DNA of 64,000 bases, taken from contig JAMFTG010000141.1 in NCBI GenBank assembly GCA_023974075.1, positions 233,252-297,251 of the forward strand, read 5' to 3'. The translations under genes and the position numbers were made by a program. Below the pieces are notes generated by a model. It had not been told where the DNA came from. It saw nothing but the letters and a program-made list of their open reading frames with translations, and ran no database searches. Below, one piece after another: positions 1 to 12,210 of the stretch. This DNA is from Chaenocephalus aceratus (Eukaryota; Chordata; Actinopteri; Perciformes; Channichthyidae). Numbering within the stretch: the first letter of the stretch is position 1; each line of letters begins with the position of its first letter.

Positions 1-508
1 CTATACGTTTTTTGTCTAACCCTATTCTCTTCCTCGTCTACTTCATTTGACTTGTACACGTTGGATCTTGCCCGAAGTCTCATTACTGTCTACCGTGTTG
101 AAAAAAAAAAAAACTCTCAGATAAAAACGTAATCATTCATCAAATAAAGCATAATGACTAAGTGAGTATTTATTATATCAATTTGATTATTGGATAAATG
201 CAGATCCATGTAAAGGGTGTTTTCTCCAATTCTTCTTCATGTGTTTAAACCACCAGCTTCATAAAAGTAATGATACCTGTTTCACGACATGTTTTATATT
301 GATATGATAATATGAAATGGTTTCCTTTTCCTCTCTGAACCTGGGATCTAAGACGTCGCAGAAATACTTCAATTCTGATCCAATCAAGACGGGGACAGGA
401 ACAATGCTGAGACGTGTTCGTTAGCTTCTTCGTGGCCTGGCTTCGGCCTGAGCGTCAGAACATGTCTCAAACACACAGATTCTGATTTATCGGTTCTCTC
501 TGTTGCAG
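1..508. other. khdrbs3: Intron (3' part) upstream of the first visible khdrbs3 exon
   Basis: AT-rich sequence with no reading frame or recognised repeat. It ends in a pyrimidine-rich stretch and TTGCAG at 503-508, which serves as the acceptor of the exon that starts at 509. The earlier coding exons (start codon, QUA1 region) must lie before the window. Confidence 0.7.
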
Positions 509-625
509 TTTAACTTTGTCGGCAAACTCCTCGGGCCACGCGGGAACTCGTTAAAGAGGCTACAGGAGGACACACTCACAAAGATGTCGATTCTCGGGAA
601 AGGATCCATGAGAGAGAAAGAAAAG
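509..625 (+). CDS. khdrbs3: KHDRBS3 internal exon: KH-domain core with GPRG loop
   Basis: This 117-nt exon encodes 39 residues and starts and ends in phase 0. It is bounded by TTGCAG before 509 and GTAACG after 625. The peptide begins [12 protein letters not shown] and ends SMREKEK. It holds the GxxG loop (GPRG) that contacts RNA in KH domains and the ILGKGSMR strand typical of the STAR family (Sam68, SLM1, SLM2). Such proteins are nuclear RNA-binding regulators of alternative splicing that recognise UAAA-type bipartite sites. The wording of the downstream exons favours KHDRBS3 over KHDRBS2 or KHDRBS1. Compared with the mammalian protein as I recall it, the exon end (REKEK) has small substitutions. 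The reading frame continues in phase into the exon at 13561. The upstream exon carrying the N-terminal QUA1 dimerisation part is outside the window. Confidence 0.93.
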
Positions 626-819
626 GTAACGCTCGACTTTCTTTTCCTTTCACTCTTTTACCTTCACCTCGTTTTATTTTGCTGCTGTTTGAAGTGACAG
701 TGTGTTGGACTGTCCGTTACACTTTTACATATACACATCTCGATAGTGCTCTGGTTCCAGTGTTCTCAATGTTCCAACATATACCAGATTACTTTGCACA
801 CGATTAAAGCTTCTGCATT

Positions 820-2958
820 TAAAGAGTCCTCTCCTGCTGATGTTCAGGTGTATATCAGTATGTAGTGTCTCTACTTTAAAGAGTCCTCTACTGCTGATGT
901 TCAGGTGTATATCAGTATGTGGTGTCTCTACTTTAAAGAGTCCTCTCCTGCTGATGTTCAGGTGTATATCAGTATGTGGTGTCTCTACTTTAAAGAGTCC
1001 TCTCCTGCTGATGTTCAGGTGTATATCAGTATGTAGTGTCTCTACTTTAAAGAGTCCTCTCCTGCTGATGTTCAGGTGTATATCAGTATGTAGTGTCTCT
1101 ACTTTAAAGAGTCCTCTCCTGCTGATGTTCAGGTGTATATCAGTATGTAGTGTCTCTACTTTAAAGAGTCCTCTCCTGCTGATGTTCAGGTGTATATCAG
1201 TATGTAGTGTCTCTACTTTAAAGAGTCCTCTACTGCTGATGTTCAGGTGTATATCAGTATGTGGTGTCTCTACTTTAAAGAGTCCTCTCCTGCTGATGTT
1301 CAGGTGTATATCAGTATGTGGTGTCTCTACTTTAAAGAGTCCTCTCCTGCTGATGTTCAGGTGTATATCAGTATGTAGTGTCTCTACTTTAAAGAGTCCT
1401 CTCCTGCTGATGTTCAGGTGTATATCAGTATGTAGTGTCTCTACTTTAAAGAGTCCTCTCCTGCTGATGTTCAGGTGTATATCAGTATGTAGTGTCTCTA
1501 CTTTAAAGAGTCCTCTCCTGCTGATGTTCAGGTGTATATCAGTATGTAGTGCCTCTACTTTAAAGAGTCCTCTCCTGCTGATGTTCAGGTGTATATCAGT
1601 ATGTAGTGTCTCTACTTAAAAGAGTCCTCTCCTGCTGATGTTCAGGTGTGTATCAGTATGTAGTGTCTCTACTTTAAAGAGTCCTCTCCTGCTGATGTTC
1701 AGGTGTGTATCAGTATGTAGTGTCTCTACTTTAAAGAGTCCTCTCCTGCTGATGTTCAGGTGTATATCAGTATGTAGTGTCTCTACTTAAAAGAGTCCTC
1801 TCCTGCTGATGTTCAGGTGTGTATCAGTATGTAGTGTCTCTACTTTAAAGAGTCCTCTCCTGCTGATGTTCAGGTGTATATCAGTATGTAGTGTCTCCTC
1901 TTTAAAGAGTCCTCTCCTGCTGATGTTCAGGTGTATATCAGTATGTAGTGTCTCTACTTTAAAGAGTCCTCTCCTGCTGATGTTCAGGTGTATATCAGTA
2001 TGTAGTGTCTCTACTTTAAAGAGTCCTCTCCTGCTGATGTTCAGGTGTATATCAGTATGTAGTGTCTCTACTTAAAAGAGTCCTCTCCTGCTGATGTTCA
2101 GGTGTATATCAGTATGTAGTGTCTCTACTTTAAAGAGTCCTCTCCTGCTGATGTCCAGGTGTATATCAGTATGTAGTGTCTCTACTTTAAAGAGTCCTCT
2201 CCTGCTGATGTTCAGGTGTATATCAGTATGTAGTGTCTCTACTTTAAAGAGTCCTCTCCTGCTGATGTCCAGGTGTATATCAGTATGTAGTGTCTCTACT
2301 TTAAAGAGTCCTCTCCTGCTGATGTTCAGGTGTATATCAGTATGTAGTGTCTCTACTTTAAAGAGTCCTCTCCTGCTGATGTTCAGGTGTATATCAGTAT
2401 GTAGTGTCTCTACTTTAAAGAGTCCTCTCCTGCTGATGTTCAGGTGTATATCAGTATGTAGTGTCTCTACTTTAAAGAGTCCTCTCCTGCTGATGTCCAG
2501 GTGTATATCAGTATGTAGTGTCTCTACTTTAAAGAGTCCTCTCCTGCTGATGTTCAGGTGTATATCAGTATGTAGTGTCTCTACTTTAAAGAGTCCTCTC
2601 CTGCTGATGTCCAGGTGTATATCAGTATGTAGTGTCTCTACTTTAAAGAGTCCTCTCCTGCTGATGTTCAGGTGTATATCAGTATGTAGTGTCTCTACTT
2701 TAAAGAGTCCTCTCCTGCTGATGTTCAGGTGTGTATCAGTATGTAGTGTCTCTACTTAAAAGAGTCCTCTCCTGCTGATGTTCAGGTGTATATCAGTATG
2801 TAGTGTCTCTACTTTAAAGAGACCTCTCCTGCTGATGTCCAGGTGTATATCAGTATGTAGTGTCTCTACTTTAAAGAGTCCTCTCCTGCTGATGTCCAGG
2901 TGTATATCAGTATGTAGTGTCTCTACTTTAAAGAGTCCTCTCCTGCTGATGTTCAGGT
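820..2958. repeat. 57-bp minisatellite, array 1 (about 37 units)
   Basis: Tandem units contain TTCAGGTGTATATCAGTATG and TTTAAAGAGTCCTCTCC. The period is exactly 57 bp (19 codons). Common variants are TATATC/TGTATC, GTTCAG/GTCCAG, GTAGTG/GTGGTG and CTTTAAAG/CTTAAAAG. The last of these creates the stops that cut the frame at about 1619, 2075 and 2759. The same unit forms a second array at 30643-33750. Confidence 0.97.
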
Positions 2959-3655
2959 GTTAGTACGGTTGTTGTTTTTGTATAATTAGAAATCCAACTG
3001 TTTCTAAAACTTTTAGAAATAGCAGTGCATTTAATTCGTTTTTAGAACTGTTTTCTTCGTTTCGCTTGAACCGTAGCTCTCTGTTTATCTGATTCGTCTC
3101 ACAGAAGTAACACCACGGAAAACTCACACTACATTTGATTGACAGCTCACGGGTCACATACGGTTTTTGAAAAACAGCTTCGACTTGAAAACACATTTTC
3201 AAAGTTTATGTAAATATGACTGATCTTGGGGATCACCAAACACGGCTGACATCTTTCAAAGCCTGCTCTTTCTTAGTAAACAAAATAAACACAAGCACAT
3301 CGAGAGCCGACAGAACACTGTGTGGATTTAAAGTATTTCACAAGATAAGAAAACAACACTTTATATTAAGGTACACAGATTCACCATCAACTCGCTTATT
3401 AGCAGTATATTGGCTCTTTATTAGTCATTATAAAATACCTATTAATGCCTTATTCTACATGTAATAGTCGAGTGTTTCCTCAATAACCCTCTAATTAGTG
3501 CTTATTTATTGCAAGGAAGTTGTTGTACATGACTTTGGGTCTTAATATGCGCTGCTCAATACGGGCCTAATAAGGCAGTAGTACCACAAGAATAGTAATT
3601 CTCCCATAACTAAAACATATGATCGATTCTTATGTAACAAGACACGAAACTATAA
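2959..3655. other. Intronic sequence without recognised features
   Basis: AT-rich sequence. Short open frames on both strands show no domain or family resemblance. Confidence 0.6.
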
Positions 3656-3778
3656 CGCAGCGTCCACACGGCGGCGTGCGTTGAAGCTTGCCGGTGGGCG
3701 TGTCTGAAACTCGACCAACAACCAATCACATGAATCTCCCGCCCCGGACACACAAGCACGCAGTTTGATTGGCTAGAC

Positions 3779-5159
3779 CAGGGGTGCCCAACCTTTTTTT
3801 AACTGAGAGCTACTTTTAAAGTTGCCAGTCTGCTGAGATCTACCACATAGAGAGGCGGAGCCATTACTGACAGCCTACTGCCAGGTAAATACACACTTCT
3901 ACTTGTATAAAACTGACCTTCGTACAATTAATACTTCATAAAATACTGCAGATCCTTTATCTTACCTCTTTCTAATCTACACACATACAAGTATTTAACT
4001 GAAGTGACACAACAGTGTTGTTGATACAGAGTTTATTCACACGTCACTACAGTGGGTAATGTTTTCAGGAAACATTGAACAGTGCTGCCTCATATGACAC
4101 AGGGAAAAATGAAAAGACTCTGAACCCTTTCTTTGCCATTATATAAAAATAGTGTTGCTACAAAAGTATAAATGAGGCTTACTAATAAGACAACTGAGAT
4201 CTGAAGCTACACAGGAATCTGCTGCCAAAGTGCAATAAAAAAGACAAAATTAAGAAAATCAAACTCTTTTTTTGTTGCATTTTAGTCGAGTATAAAAAGA
4301 AATGCCTTTTAAAATAGGATGCTAGCAACACTAGCTTCTTAACCTGAATTTACAATAGACTATAATCAATTTAAGTTTGCATTCTTATACCATTTTGTAC
4401 AATAATTATAATGAATGAGTTCATACAAACTAAAACGTACAGCTGATTAATAACGGTATCTAACTTGAGTTTTTATTATATCAAAAACCTGTTGAAATGC
4501 TTCTGTTATTTTTACTGTGCCCCAAAAGCGCGTCAGCAGCCTCCAGGAAAGCTTCTTTCACAACTTCGCCGTCTTTGAAAGACTTCATGTGTTTCGCGAG
4601 AACGTGACTGACACGATAAGGTGCTCTGGTAGCAGCCTTGCTCTTGTTGTTGGGCCTGGTGAAAATGGACTGCTGTGCATTCAGCTGTCCTCTCAGGCCC
4701 CTCCCCTTTAGCTGTCCTGTCAGGCCCCTCCCCTTTTGGAGCGGAGGGCAGAATGAGGAGGGAATTCCGTCTCGTAGCGTTTGTGCACTGTTTTGAAATG
4801 CCGCTCCTAAATTACCCTTCTTCGGTAAAGCCACGCTCGCATTGCAGACGAGACAGATGGACTTTGAATTGGAATAGATACAAAAATAATCATCCTCCCA
4901 CTCGGAGTGAAAATTATATATTTTGGGCTTTTTTGCTTCTGCCATAACTGCGGTCTTGTCTTGTGTGTCACTCCTGTTGACGTTGACACGGAAAACGTCA
5001 GTGAAATATTGCCCACCAGCCACGCCCCCACACATGGGGTCACGCCGGCCAATCACAAAGCGTTGATGCGTTCAAGTGCATTATTCTGGCACAGATAAAA
5101 CAGAATATTGTAGTTCTATTTTTAGACACATCTCGCGATCGACTGGTTGGGCACCCCTG
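3779..5159 (-). mobile_element. hAT transposon, internally deleted, with 8-bp target duplication
   Basis: Perfect 15-bp terminal inverted repeats (TIRs) are present: CAGGGGTGCCCAACC at 3779 and GGTTGGGCACCCCTG ending at 5159. They are flanked by GGCTAGAC (3771-3778) and GGCTAGAG (5160-5167), an 8-bp target duplication with one difference, which is diagnostic of hAT. The interior carries the N-terminal part of a transposase on the minus strand (4481-4945). At 1381 bp it is too short to encode a full hAT transposase, so it is non-autonomous. Confidence 0.93.
4481..4945 (-). pseudogene. hAT transposase N-terminal remnant (GTF2IRD2/ZBED-like family)
   Basis: The minus-strand frame starts MAEAKKPKIYNFHSEWEDD, contains CLVCNASVALPKKGN and later SIFTRPNNKSKAATRAPYR and GEVVKEAFLEAADALLG. 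This order is typical of the N-terminus of hAT transposases found alone in fish genomes and fused in GTF2IRD2. It has a BED-like zinc finger start (C-x2-C) followed by a conserved linker. The second half of the finger is disrupted after residue 50 of this frame (AAFQNSAQT replaces the expected His-containing part), which points to a frameshift or patch. The product stops at 4481 after about 154 codons, with no catalytic RNase-H-like domain. It lies inside the TIR-bounded element 3779-5159, so it is a dead transposase fragment and not a host gene. Confidence 0.85.
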
Positions 5160-5319
5160 GGCTAGAGCTTGTACTGGCATATGATTTGATTGGCTGACGC
5201 TTCCGTCGAAGTTTCAAAAGTTGAACATTGCTCAACTTTTGAGCAACGCTCCCACAATGCAGTTCGGCGAAGCGTGACGTACCCCATTCAAAGTGAAGCT
5301 TCAACGCACGCCGCCGTGT

Positions 5320-6280
5320 TAATTGTGTCTATATAACTCAAAATGATGGTGGTGAATTTGTATACCTTAATATAAAGTGTTACCGAAATAAATACTAATT
5401 TGAACATAAATGGAATTAGTAAAAAAATCCAGTTTAATGACTTCTATCACGCGTGACATAAATGTCTCTTTAGCAGCAGAATTGATTGCAGACTGGACCG
5501 GTTGGCGAGGATGAATCGACTTCACTTGGCTGCCTCTTTCCTCTTCCTCTGTTTGTCAGCGGTGATTTGTTGGCGCCGATGATTCTCGCTATCGTACAGA
5601 ACATTATTTTTGATTACTGTGATCAATAGCCTTTGATGGTGGACTTCTCTGGAGTACCCGGAGACACAGATATGTCTCGCTGGATGCGCTGACCTCAGCA
5701 GCCTCTGCATGTCTGCACACACACTGCAGGATTTATGACGGACAGCTTTCTGTCGCTTCATGTGGCGCCGCTTTCCTCAGAAGGAATAGAGGAAACACAC
5801 ATGCTACAAAACTGGTAATTTATCTTCAGCTGGGTGCTTGGTTTCCGTGTTGCTGTGCAGCTTGTAACATATAATTAATTTGTTCAAACATGTATTGACT
5901 TTGTCTGTCTACAAATGTACTTTATTCAAAACCTAATTTACTTTCAGGCAGGATAAGCAAAGCAAAGAAACATGCCCGCCATATGGTACGCCTTCAAGTC
6001 GAAAGCAGTTTGTGAAAAACAACCAAAAGGATACAAAATAAATACTGAAGTAAATACAAAAACTTTAAATTACAATAATGATATTATTAAAAACATAATC
6101 TTAAATATATTGCAAACATAATTACCAATTTAAATACATTATTATTATTTAAAGAAAAACGTCCCATCAAATATAATCAAAATACTTTAAATAATATTAA
6201 CAATAAGGAGCATTATATCAATATTGATCTATACATGAATATGCTTGATCATCATAGCTTTGAGCTCTTAACATTCCTTG
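5320..6280. other. AT-rich intronic sequence, nothing recognised
   Basis: No coding similarity and no clear repeat borders were found. The stretch 6030-6240 is strongly AT-rich. Confidence 0.55.
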
Positions 6281-6284
6281 TGTC

Positions 6285-7380
6285 AAAGTCTAGGACACCA
6301 CTGAGAGAAAAGGAATGGGAACTTCCAAGACTTTTTTGAGTTGAACAAAACGCTGTAGATATGTGGTTCGATATCTCGCAAAGGTTTTGTTCAAATTATT
6401 TATTTTTTTCTTCTCCATGTCCCCTAGGGGGCTCCGTAACATACACATTATATCGCAGTTTTAGTTTCACCAACTCCGTTTCTAATATGCAATAAGACTA
6501 CAACATGCGTCTGTGATGTATTTTCGAGCTTTCCAATCCAGGCGAGATCTCTCTCTCCGTCTGGGTGCGAGGGGGCGGGGCCGCTCGTAAAGGTCTCCTG
6601 GCTGACAGGCTGTCATCCTGGTTCGTGGTTACTCTGGGTTCTGTCTTCAGGACACAGTGTTGGATTGTTTTGTTGATTGGATGGGACTTGATTGGATTCA
6701 ATATTAGAGTAATTTTCTCGTTTGTTTAAATATATGTGGCCTTTGTTTCTGTGATTGAATGATTTACTCAAATAAGAAGGTTGATGAATTATCATCTAAT
6801 GATTTTGATGATGTTGTATTTATGTTAAAGGTCACTTTGAATGATTTTAACTAATGTAGAAAAACTAACATTTTAAATTCGGGACGGTCCACATTAATTT
6901 CGGGACAGATTGTATTTCGGGACGGTTCCGGAAGGATGGGGGAAAAAAGTTAGTCGAGAGCCCTGGTCCTCTATTGTACTTCTGGGATGCACCAGAAGAT
7001 AATGTTCAAGACAATAAATGGGAATGTAATTGTGGTCTTCTGAGAAAAGCCCGGCATAAGGGTTGTGATGGCGGTACAAAGCGTACGATGTTCAGAACAT
7101 CTCACCCATGGCGGAGTCAAAGTCTAGGACACCACTGAAAGAAAAGGAGTGGTAACTTTCAAGACTTTTTTAAGTCAAGTTGGAACAAAGCTGTCTCGTC
7201 ATCTTGTCATTACATAGGCAGCATTGGTAGCAACATATCTATTCATATTTTAAAACACTTACTGTACTTATTCTGGTCTTGCTAGAAAAACCAGCATAAA
7301 AGCCGGGTTGGCGTTAGAAAGTGTACGATGTTCAGAACATTCCCTTTAAAATGTCACCCATGGCGGAGACGCTGCAGAGA
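6285..7380. repeat. Pair of diverged direct duplications
   Basis: The string GTCAAAGTCTAGGACACCAC occurs at about 6286 and 7117, followed each time by similar GAGAAAAGGA and AAGACTTTTTT segments. A second pair, CGTACGATGTTCAGAACAT with CACCCATGGCGGAG, occurs at about 7083-7114 and 7322-7366. They look like copies of one old dispersed element. I could not define its ends. Confidence 0.6.
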
Positions 7381-9951
7381 GCCGGGGTAATTGCTCAAAT
7401 ATGTGCTTGATCTCGTGTGGACAGGGGCGGTGTGCAGAGAGGCTGAAAGGCACCGAGCTGTCGCAAACAGTGTTTGGCTTTGGTGCTGTTGATTATTGGT
7501 AGGGTCTGTTTCTATATTGAGGTGTGGAGAAAAGTTGAGGAGGGAGATATCCACATCTGCATTGGGGAAGGCGGTGAGTGTTTGCTTTGTCAGTTATGCA
7601 AATTATTTACTGAAAAAATTACAAGGGTGTCTGGGGTGTGGAGTCCTTGGCTTCGGAGTAAATGTCTTGTTTGAGGAAGGGGATGTTGTTGGCGTTAGGG
7701 TTGAAATACTTTCATTGTTGCAAGGACTGCTTTGTATGTGAAATAACTTTCTTACACCAACAGATGAAATTAGTTTTTTAGGTCCAGTATCATTTGAAGA
7801 TGTAGAAATAATATCATAATTCACTCGCATATGAATAATGTTCGCCACAGTTCAAGATGACCGTGCTTTGAAACAAATTACACATGTTATTACACTTGCC
7901 AGCTCACAGGATGTTTGGTTCGATATATTGATGTTTAATACGAGTAGATCCTGCCTTGCTGGCTGTACAGTAGCTGTTGCATATATTGTTGTTGCCTCAT
8001 TGCATTTCATTATGTTGTCCTTGCTGATGTCTTGCTCTGCCTAACTTTTGCAAACTAAAGCATTTTTACTTTTACAGATACACCAATGCTCTCGGCCAAA
8101 TGTTCTTTTTAAGAACTATAATTAATAGAAGCAACACTTTGTAATAGAAAATTAAATGTGCATATCGGAGAGAAAATAGTAGGCTAATGAGAGAAATAAA
8201 TAGCCTTTGTATTATCCATCTAAAGCCATGTAGGTATTTATTTATGTACAAGCATTTCAAGGTTGTTTTGTTATAGTAACTCCCAGTGGTGCAAACACTG
8301 TTTTTCTGGATTGACAATATGTTTAAAACCATCATGTATGTATTATTGGATCTACACAAATGTTTGATATGCCTGACACTGATTGGTCGGACACTAGTCA
8401 TGGCAACCGGACAATTTTGACCTTTGTCTGATGCAACCGGGCATCTCTGTTTTTCTTATTAGTAATAATTGTCAGCATGTACGATGTAAAGACTCTTTCT
8501 GTGCCATCATGTGTTGTCGTCTTTGGAAAATGGATGTTTGAGCTGTGTTTCTGCGGTAATGGTTTAACAGTGAAAGTAGATCTGACCCGATGACCTCTGG
8601 ACTTTGATTGGCTTTTCAATGAAAGACATTGATCGGGCTGTATATCTGAATAGGACTAGAGGTGAAATAGACGGAGCTTGGAAACATAAACCATTCAGTG
8701 GCTAAAAACATATGAAAGGACCTCTAAATAACTTTGGTTAGTTACTGCTACCGATGAATTGAGGCCAGTAAAGGGCAGGCCCAGCTTTCATCTCCGGTGA
8801 AGAAAGATTTCTTCAGAATATAAACAAGTAAAACCAGGCGGGTGGAGCTGAGCTGTTCATGATGGAATTCGCCCCCATTTCCCCAGTGTCTGTCCTTTAC
8901 TTCATTTGAATCTGAATGCTCCAAGCTCGCAATTATTCTTTACCTCTAAGCTCCGTCTGTAGGAGCTTGTGCGTCGAGAGCATTTTGGCCGTCTGTTTTC
9001 AGGGTGAACGGCTTTTCCTGAGCAGATTTACAGAGGAAAGAAAAGTAAACAAGAGGAAGATGCTGCCAGTAGATATGAAAAACAGACAGCTGTAATCTCC
9101 CGCCGTGGGCTGCTGAGCTGATTAGGACTCTGCTGGATCACCAAGGCTTCTTATCAGCACTGGGGGAGACTGTGCATGTATGGAAACTGATATCTATAGC
9201 ACAGTATCATATGCAAATGATGCAGTCATACATGCAGACTGGTTCCATATGAAATGGCATATCCACCAGTTTGACTCCTTTCCCATGACCGCACGGATGG
9301 GAACATCGAGCTGAAGAAGTGTTCAAAGAAAAGGATGACACATGCTGCCATTACACCGGGCTGTTCCTTTGCATCTGATGAGAGTTAAAGCACACCATAA
9401 TGATTGCTTTTCACATCTTATTTTTCCATGCAAATAAACAAAGGAACACATGAAAGGGAAGAGGAGAGACGGATCTGCAAGCCGTCGACTTGTTCCAACA
9501 CCCTGCTTACACTCCCTGCAATGGGGCAATGCGCAAAGGAGCCCTCTGCTCGTAAAGCACCGATTTATGGGGGAAATTAACATATCATTAACATACCACA
9601 GGCACTCTTAAAAAGAAGGTTATTTATAATTAGGTGACATCAGAGACACGGGGTTGCATTGCGCTGGAAGAGGAGGAAGAGGATTGGAAAGGCCCCGGAG
9701 AAGACGTGTTTTTCGTTTTAGTTTGAGAAGGAGAAACTGGGACGCTGTTGTTTCCTCTGCGTTGTGGTCGGAGGCTTTTGGGGTTTTCTGTCCTATTTCT
9801 CGCCATAATGACATTTAAGTGGCACGCTTCTGCCGGGTCTGAATGGCCTGTGCACCCCCTCGCCGTTTACTCACTTTATTTTTCTATTGCAGTTTAAATG
9901 AACTCCTGCAGAAAAGTGGTGAAAAGGAGTTACATCTGCTCTACTTTCAGA
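7381..9951. other. Intronic sequence without supported genes
   Basis: Only short frames without family resemblance are present. I see no repeats with clear ends. Confidence 0.5.
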
Positions 9952-9959
9952 AGTTCAAC

Positions 9960-11318
9960 CAGAGATGGGAAGTAGTGGAGTACAAATACTTTGTTACTGT
10001 ACTTAAGGACATTTTTCTGGTATCAATATACCTTACTCCAGTACTTATTTTTCTGACGACTTTTTACTTTCTACTTCTCACATGTTGAACTCAAATACCT
10101 GTACTTTCTACTTCTTACATGTTGAACCCAAATACCTGTACTTTCTACTTCTCACATGTTGAACACAAATACCTGTACTTTCTACTTCTTACATGTTGAA
10201 CTCAAATACCTGTACTTTCTACTTCTCACATGTTGAACTCAAATACCTGTACTTTCTACTTCTTACATGTTGAACTCAAATACCTGTACTCTCTACTTCT
10301 CACATGTTGAACTCAAATACCTGTACTTTCTACTTCTTACATGTTGAACTCAAATACCTGTACTTTCTACTTCTTACATGTTGAACTCAAATACCTGTAC
10401 TTTCTGCTTCTTACATGTTGAACTCAAATACCTGTACTTTCTACTTCTTACATGTTGAACTCAAATACCTGTACTCTCTACTTCTCACATGTTGAACTCA
10501 AATACCTGTACTTTCTACTTCTTACATGTTGAACACAAATACCTGTACTTTCTACTTCTCACATGTTGAACCCAAATACCTGTACTTTCTACTTCTTACA
10601 TGTTGAACACAAATACCTGTACTTTCTACTTCTTACATGTTGAACACAAATACCTGTACTTTCTACTTCTTAGATGTTGAACCCAAATACCTGTACTTTC
10701 TACTTCTTACATGTTGAACTCAAATACCTGTACTTTCTACTTCTTACATGTTGAACTCAAATACCTGTACTTTCTACTTCTTACATGTTGAACCCAAATA
10801 CCTGTACTTTCTACTTCTCACATGTTGAACTCAAATACCTGTACTTTCTACTTCTCTCATGTTGAACTCAAATACCTGTACTTTCTACTTCTCTCATTTC
10901 CCAAACAGCTGGTTCCTTTAGTCTGAATGTGTGATGGTGCGTGATCATTATTCTTTAGAGTCATTGCGTGCCTATTGGTTGGAACACGATCCGTGTATCC
11001 ATCACTTCCTGGTCTTCTCTAAAGAAGAGGGACCAATGGAAACGTTGTCATGTTGCCGTTGTTCAGCATGGAAACATTCATTAGCTAACAATGACATTAT
11101 TGTTCTATTAATATAAAGGGAGGTCAGGTACTCTTTAAAACAGCTGCTAGCTATGGGTACTTTCTACTGAAGTACACTTCAAAGCCTCTTTACTTTTACT
11201 TGAGTAAAGAAGTTTAGTCAGTACTTCTACTTCTACCAGATGTGTGGAAAGATATGTTTAAACACGAATATCTGTACTTCTACTTGAGGAAAGAATGTGT
11301 GTACTTTTGCCATCTCTG
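9960..11318. mobile_element. hAT-type non-autonomous element containing a 37-bp array
   Basis: It starts CAGAGATGGGAAGTA and ends TTTTGCCATCTCTG, so about 10 bp of the tips are inverted repeats. The flanks are AGTTCAAC (9952-9959) and AGTTTAAC (11319-11326), an 8-bp duplication with one change. A second copy of the same family lies at 43171-44532. Both have the same left part (GTGGAGTACAAATACTT), an internal 37-bp array and the same right part (around CACTTCCTGGTCTTCTC). Confidence 0.88.
10080..10895. repeat. 37-bp minisatellite inside the hAT element (about 22 units)
   Basis: Units contain CATGTTGAACTCAAATACCT and GTACTTTCTACTTCTTA. Variants are ACTC/ACAC/ACCC and TTACAT/CTCACAT. The homologous array in the sister element (43796-44150) has only about 9-10 units, so copy number changed independently. 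Confidence 0.95.
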
Positions 11319-11326
11319 AGTTTAAC

Positions 11327-12160
11327 AAATACTTGGTCTTTTATCACTTAACAAAAATTGATACCTCAAAATCTGTGACTTTCTACATGTTGACGGTACC
11401 TGTGGTTCCAAAGAGTTGATTGGGTACACGTTAAGTATCAAACAAGCATTAACTTGGTATTTACATGAGTTAGTGAAGAGAGATATTACTGAGTCAAATG
11501 CATGAAAATAAAGATGCCATGTGAAATGTAAATCTGGAGTAGCAGTTGTTTTGAACAGACTTTATTGGCAGTATCCATCCAACATGTCTGACCTCACAAG
11601 CTGATCGCCTTGTGTTTCACTCCACCATATAGATGGATCCATGCATTAATTAACAGAGCATTTGGACGTAAATCTGTTAAACTAATTTAGCTTCTTTCAG
11701 ATCAACACTTTATTCTTAAAGTTAGCACGTTTTAAAAGGAGTTGTCATAAAAGCATTTACGGACATTTGGAGTCAGACTTGAAACCCCATTGAGTTTGAC
11801 TGCCTAAAAACATGGCGAAAATTGATATTGTACGGCTGTTGACAGTATTTTCTGATTTATGGAGTGATAAAAAGAGATATCCAAAATCCCTTCAGTAAAA
11901 ACATTAGATTCTAATATGACTACAAAATGAAATGATAATTTTGAACCTGACTTTATCCAAAGTTCAGATTTGTGTTCCTGAAATGTATTAAAATGTGCGC
12001 ATATTTAATGGAATGATAGCTAATATGCATATTTAAACATGCTTTTTCAGAAAACTTGTAATACAAAAAACAATTGTCTTAATGTAAGTAATTAACTGGA
12101 GAAATGTCTTGCTGATACCTTTAAGTAAAATCAAATCCCCTAATCACCTGTAGTGTCTCG
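11327..12160. other. AT-rich intronic sequence, nothing recognised
   Basis: No reading frame or repeat border could be supported. Confidence 0.5.
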
Positions 12161-12162
12161 CC

Positions 12163-12204
12163 TTAAAGGTCCCCTATTATACTGTTTTTCATCAATATAT
12201 ATCT
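12163..12204 (+). repeat. Left-end fragment of the TTAAAGGTCCC element family
   Basis: The sequence TTAAAGGTCCCCTATTATAC matches the inverse of the right ends at 17160-17179 and about 62450-62472. It is cut off by the L2 sequence that follows. Confidence 0.6.
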
Positions 12205-12210
12205 GAGGAA

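Larger units (their letters stand above)
3656..5319. mobile_element. MITE with GTCCACAC termini, split by a nested hAT
   Basis: The left end reads CGTCCACACGGCGGCGTGCG and the right end CGCACGCCGCCGTGT, so the termini are inverted. TAA flanks both sides (3653-3655 and 5320-5322). Without the hAT at 3779-5159 and its duplicated 8 bp, the element is 275 bp, the same length as the related copy at 52176-52450. Internal landmarks shared by the family are ACCAATCACATGAATCTCCC and TGATTGGCTGACGCTTCC. The termini and TWA-type target suggest PIF/Harbinger, which is an inference. Confidence 0.8.

Noticed and set aside
820..2958. CRISPR-like array
   Set aside because: The repeats are directly adjacent with no unique spacers, and the genome is vertebrate. 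These are minisatellites.
840..2963. Series of 60-260 codon frames with a 19-residue repeat
   Set aside because: They are the 57-bp minisatellite read in its open frame. They break only where CTTTAAAG becomes CTTAAAAG. There is no unique N-terminus, no splice context and no selection evidence.
4481..5056. GTF2IRD2 host gene fragment
   Set aside because: The sequence is bounded by hAT inverted repeats with an 8-bp duplication, so it is the transposase itself and not the host fusion gene.
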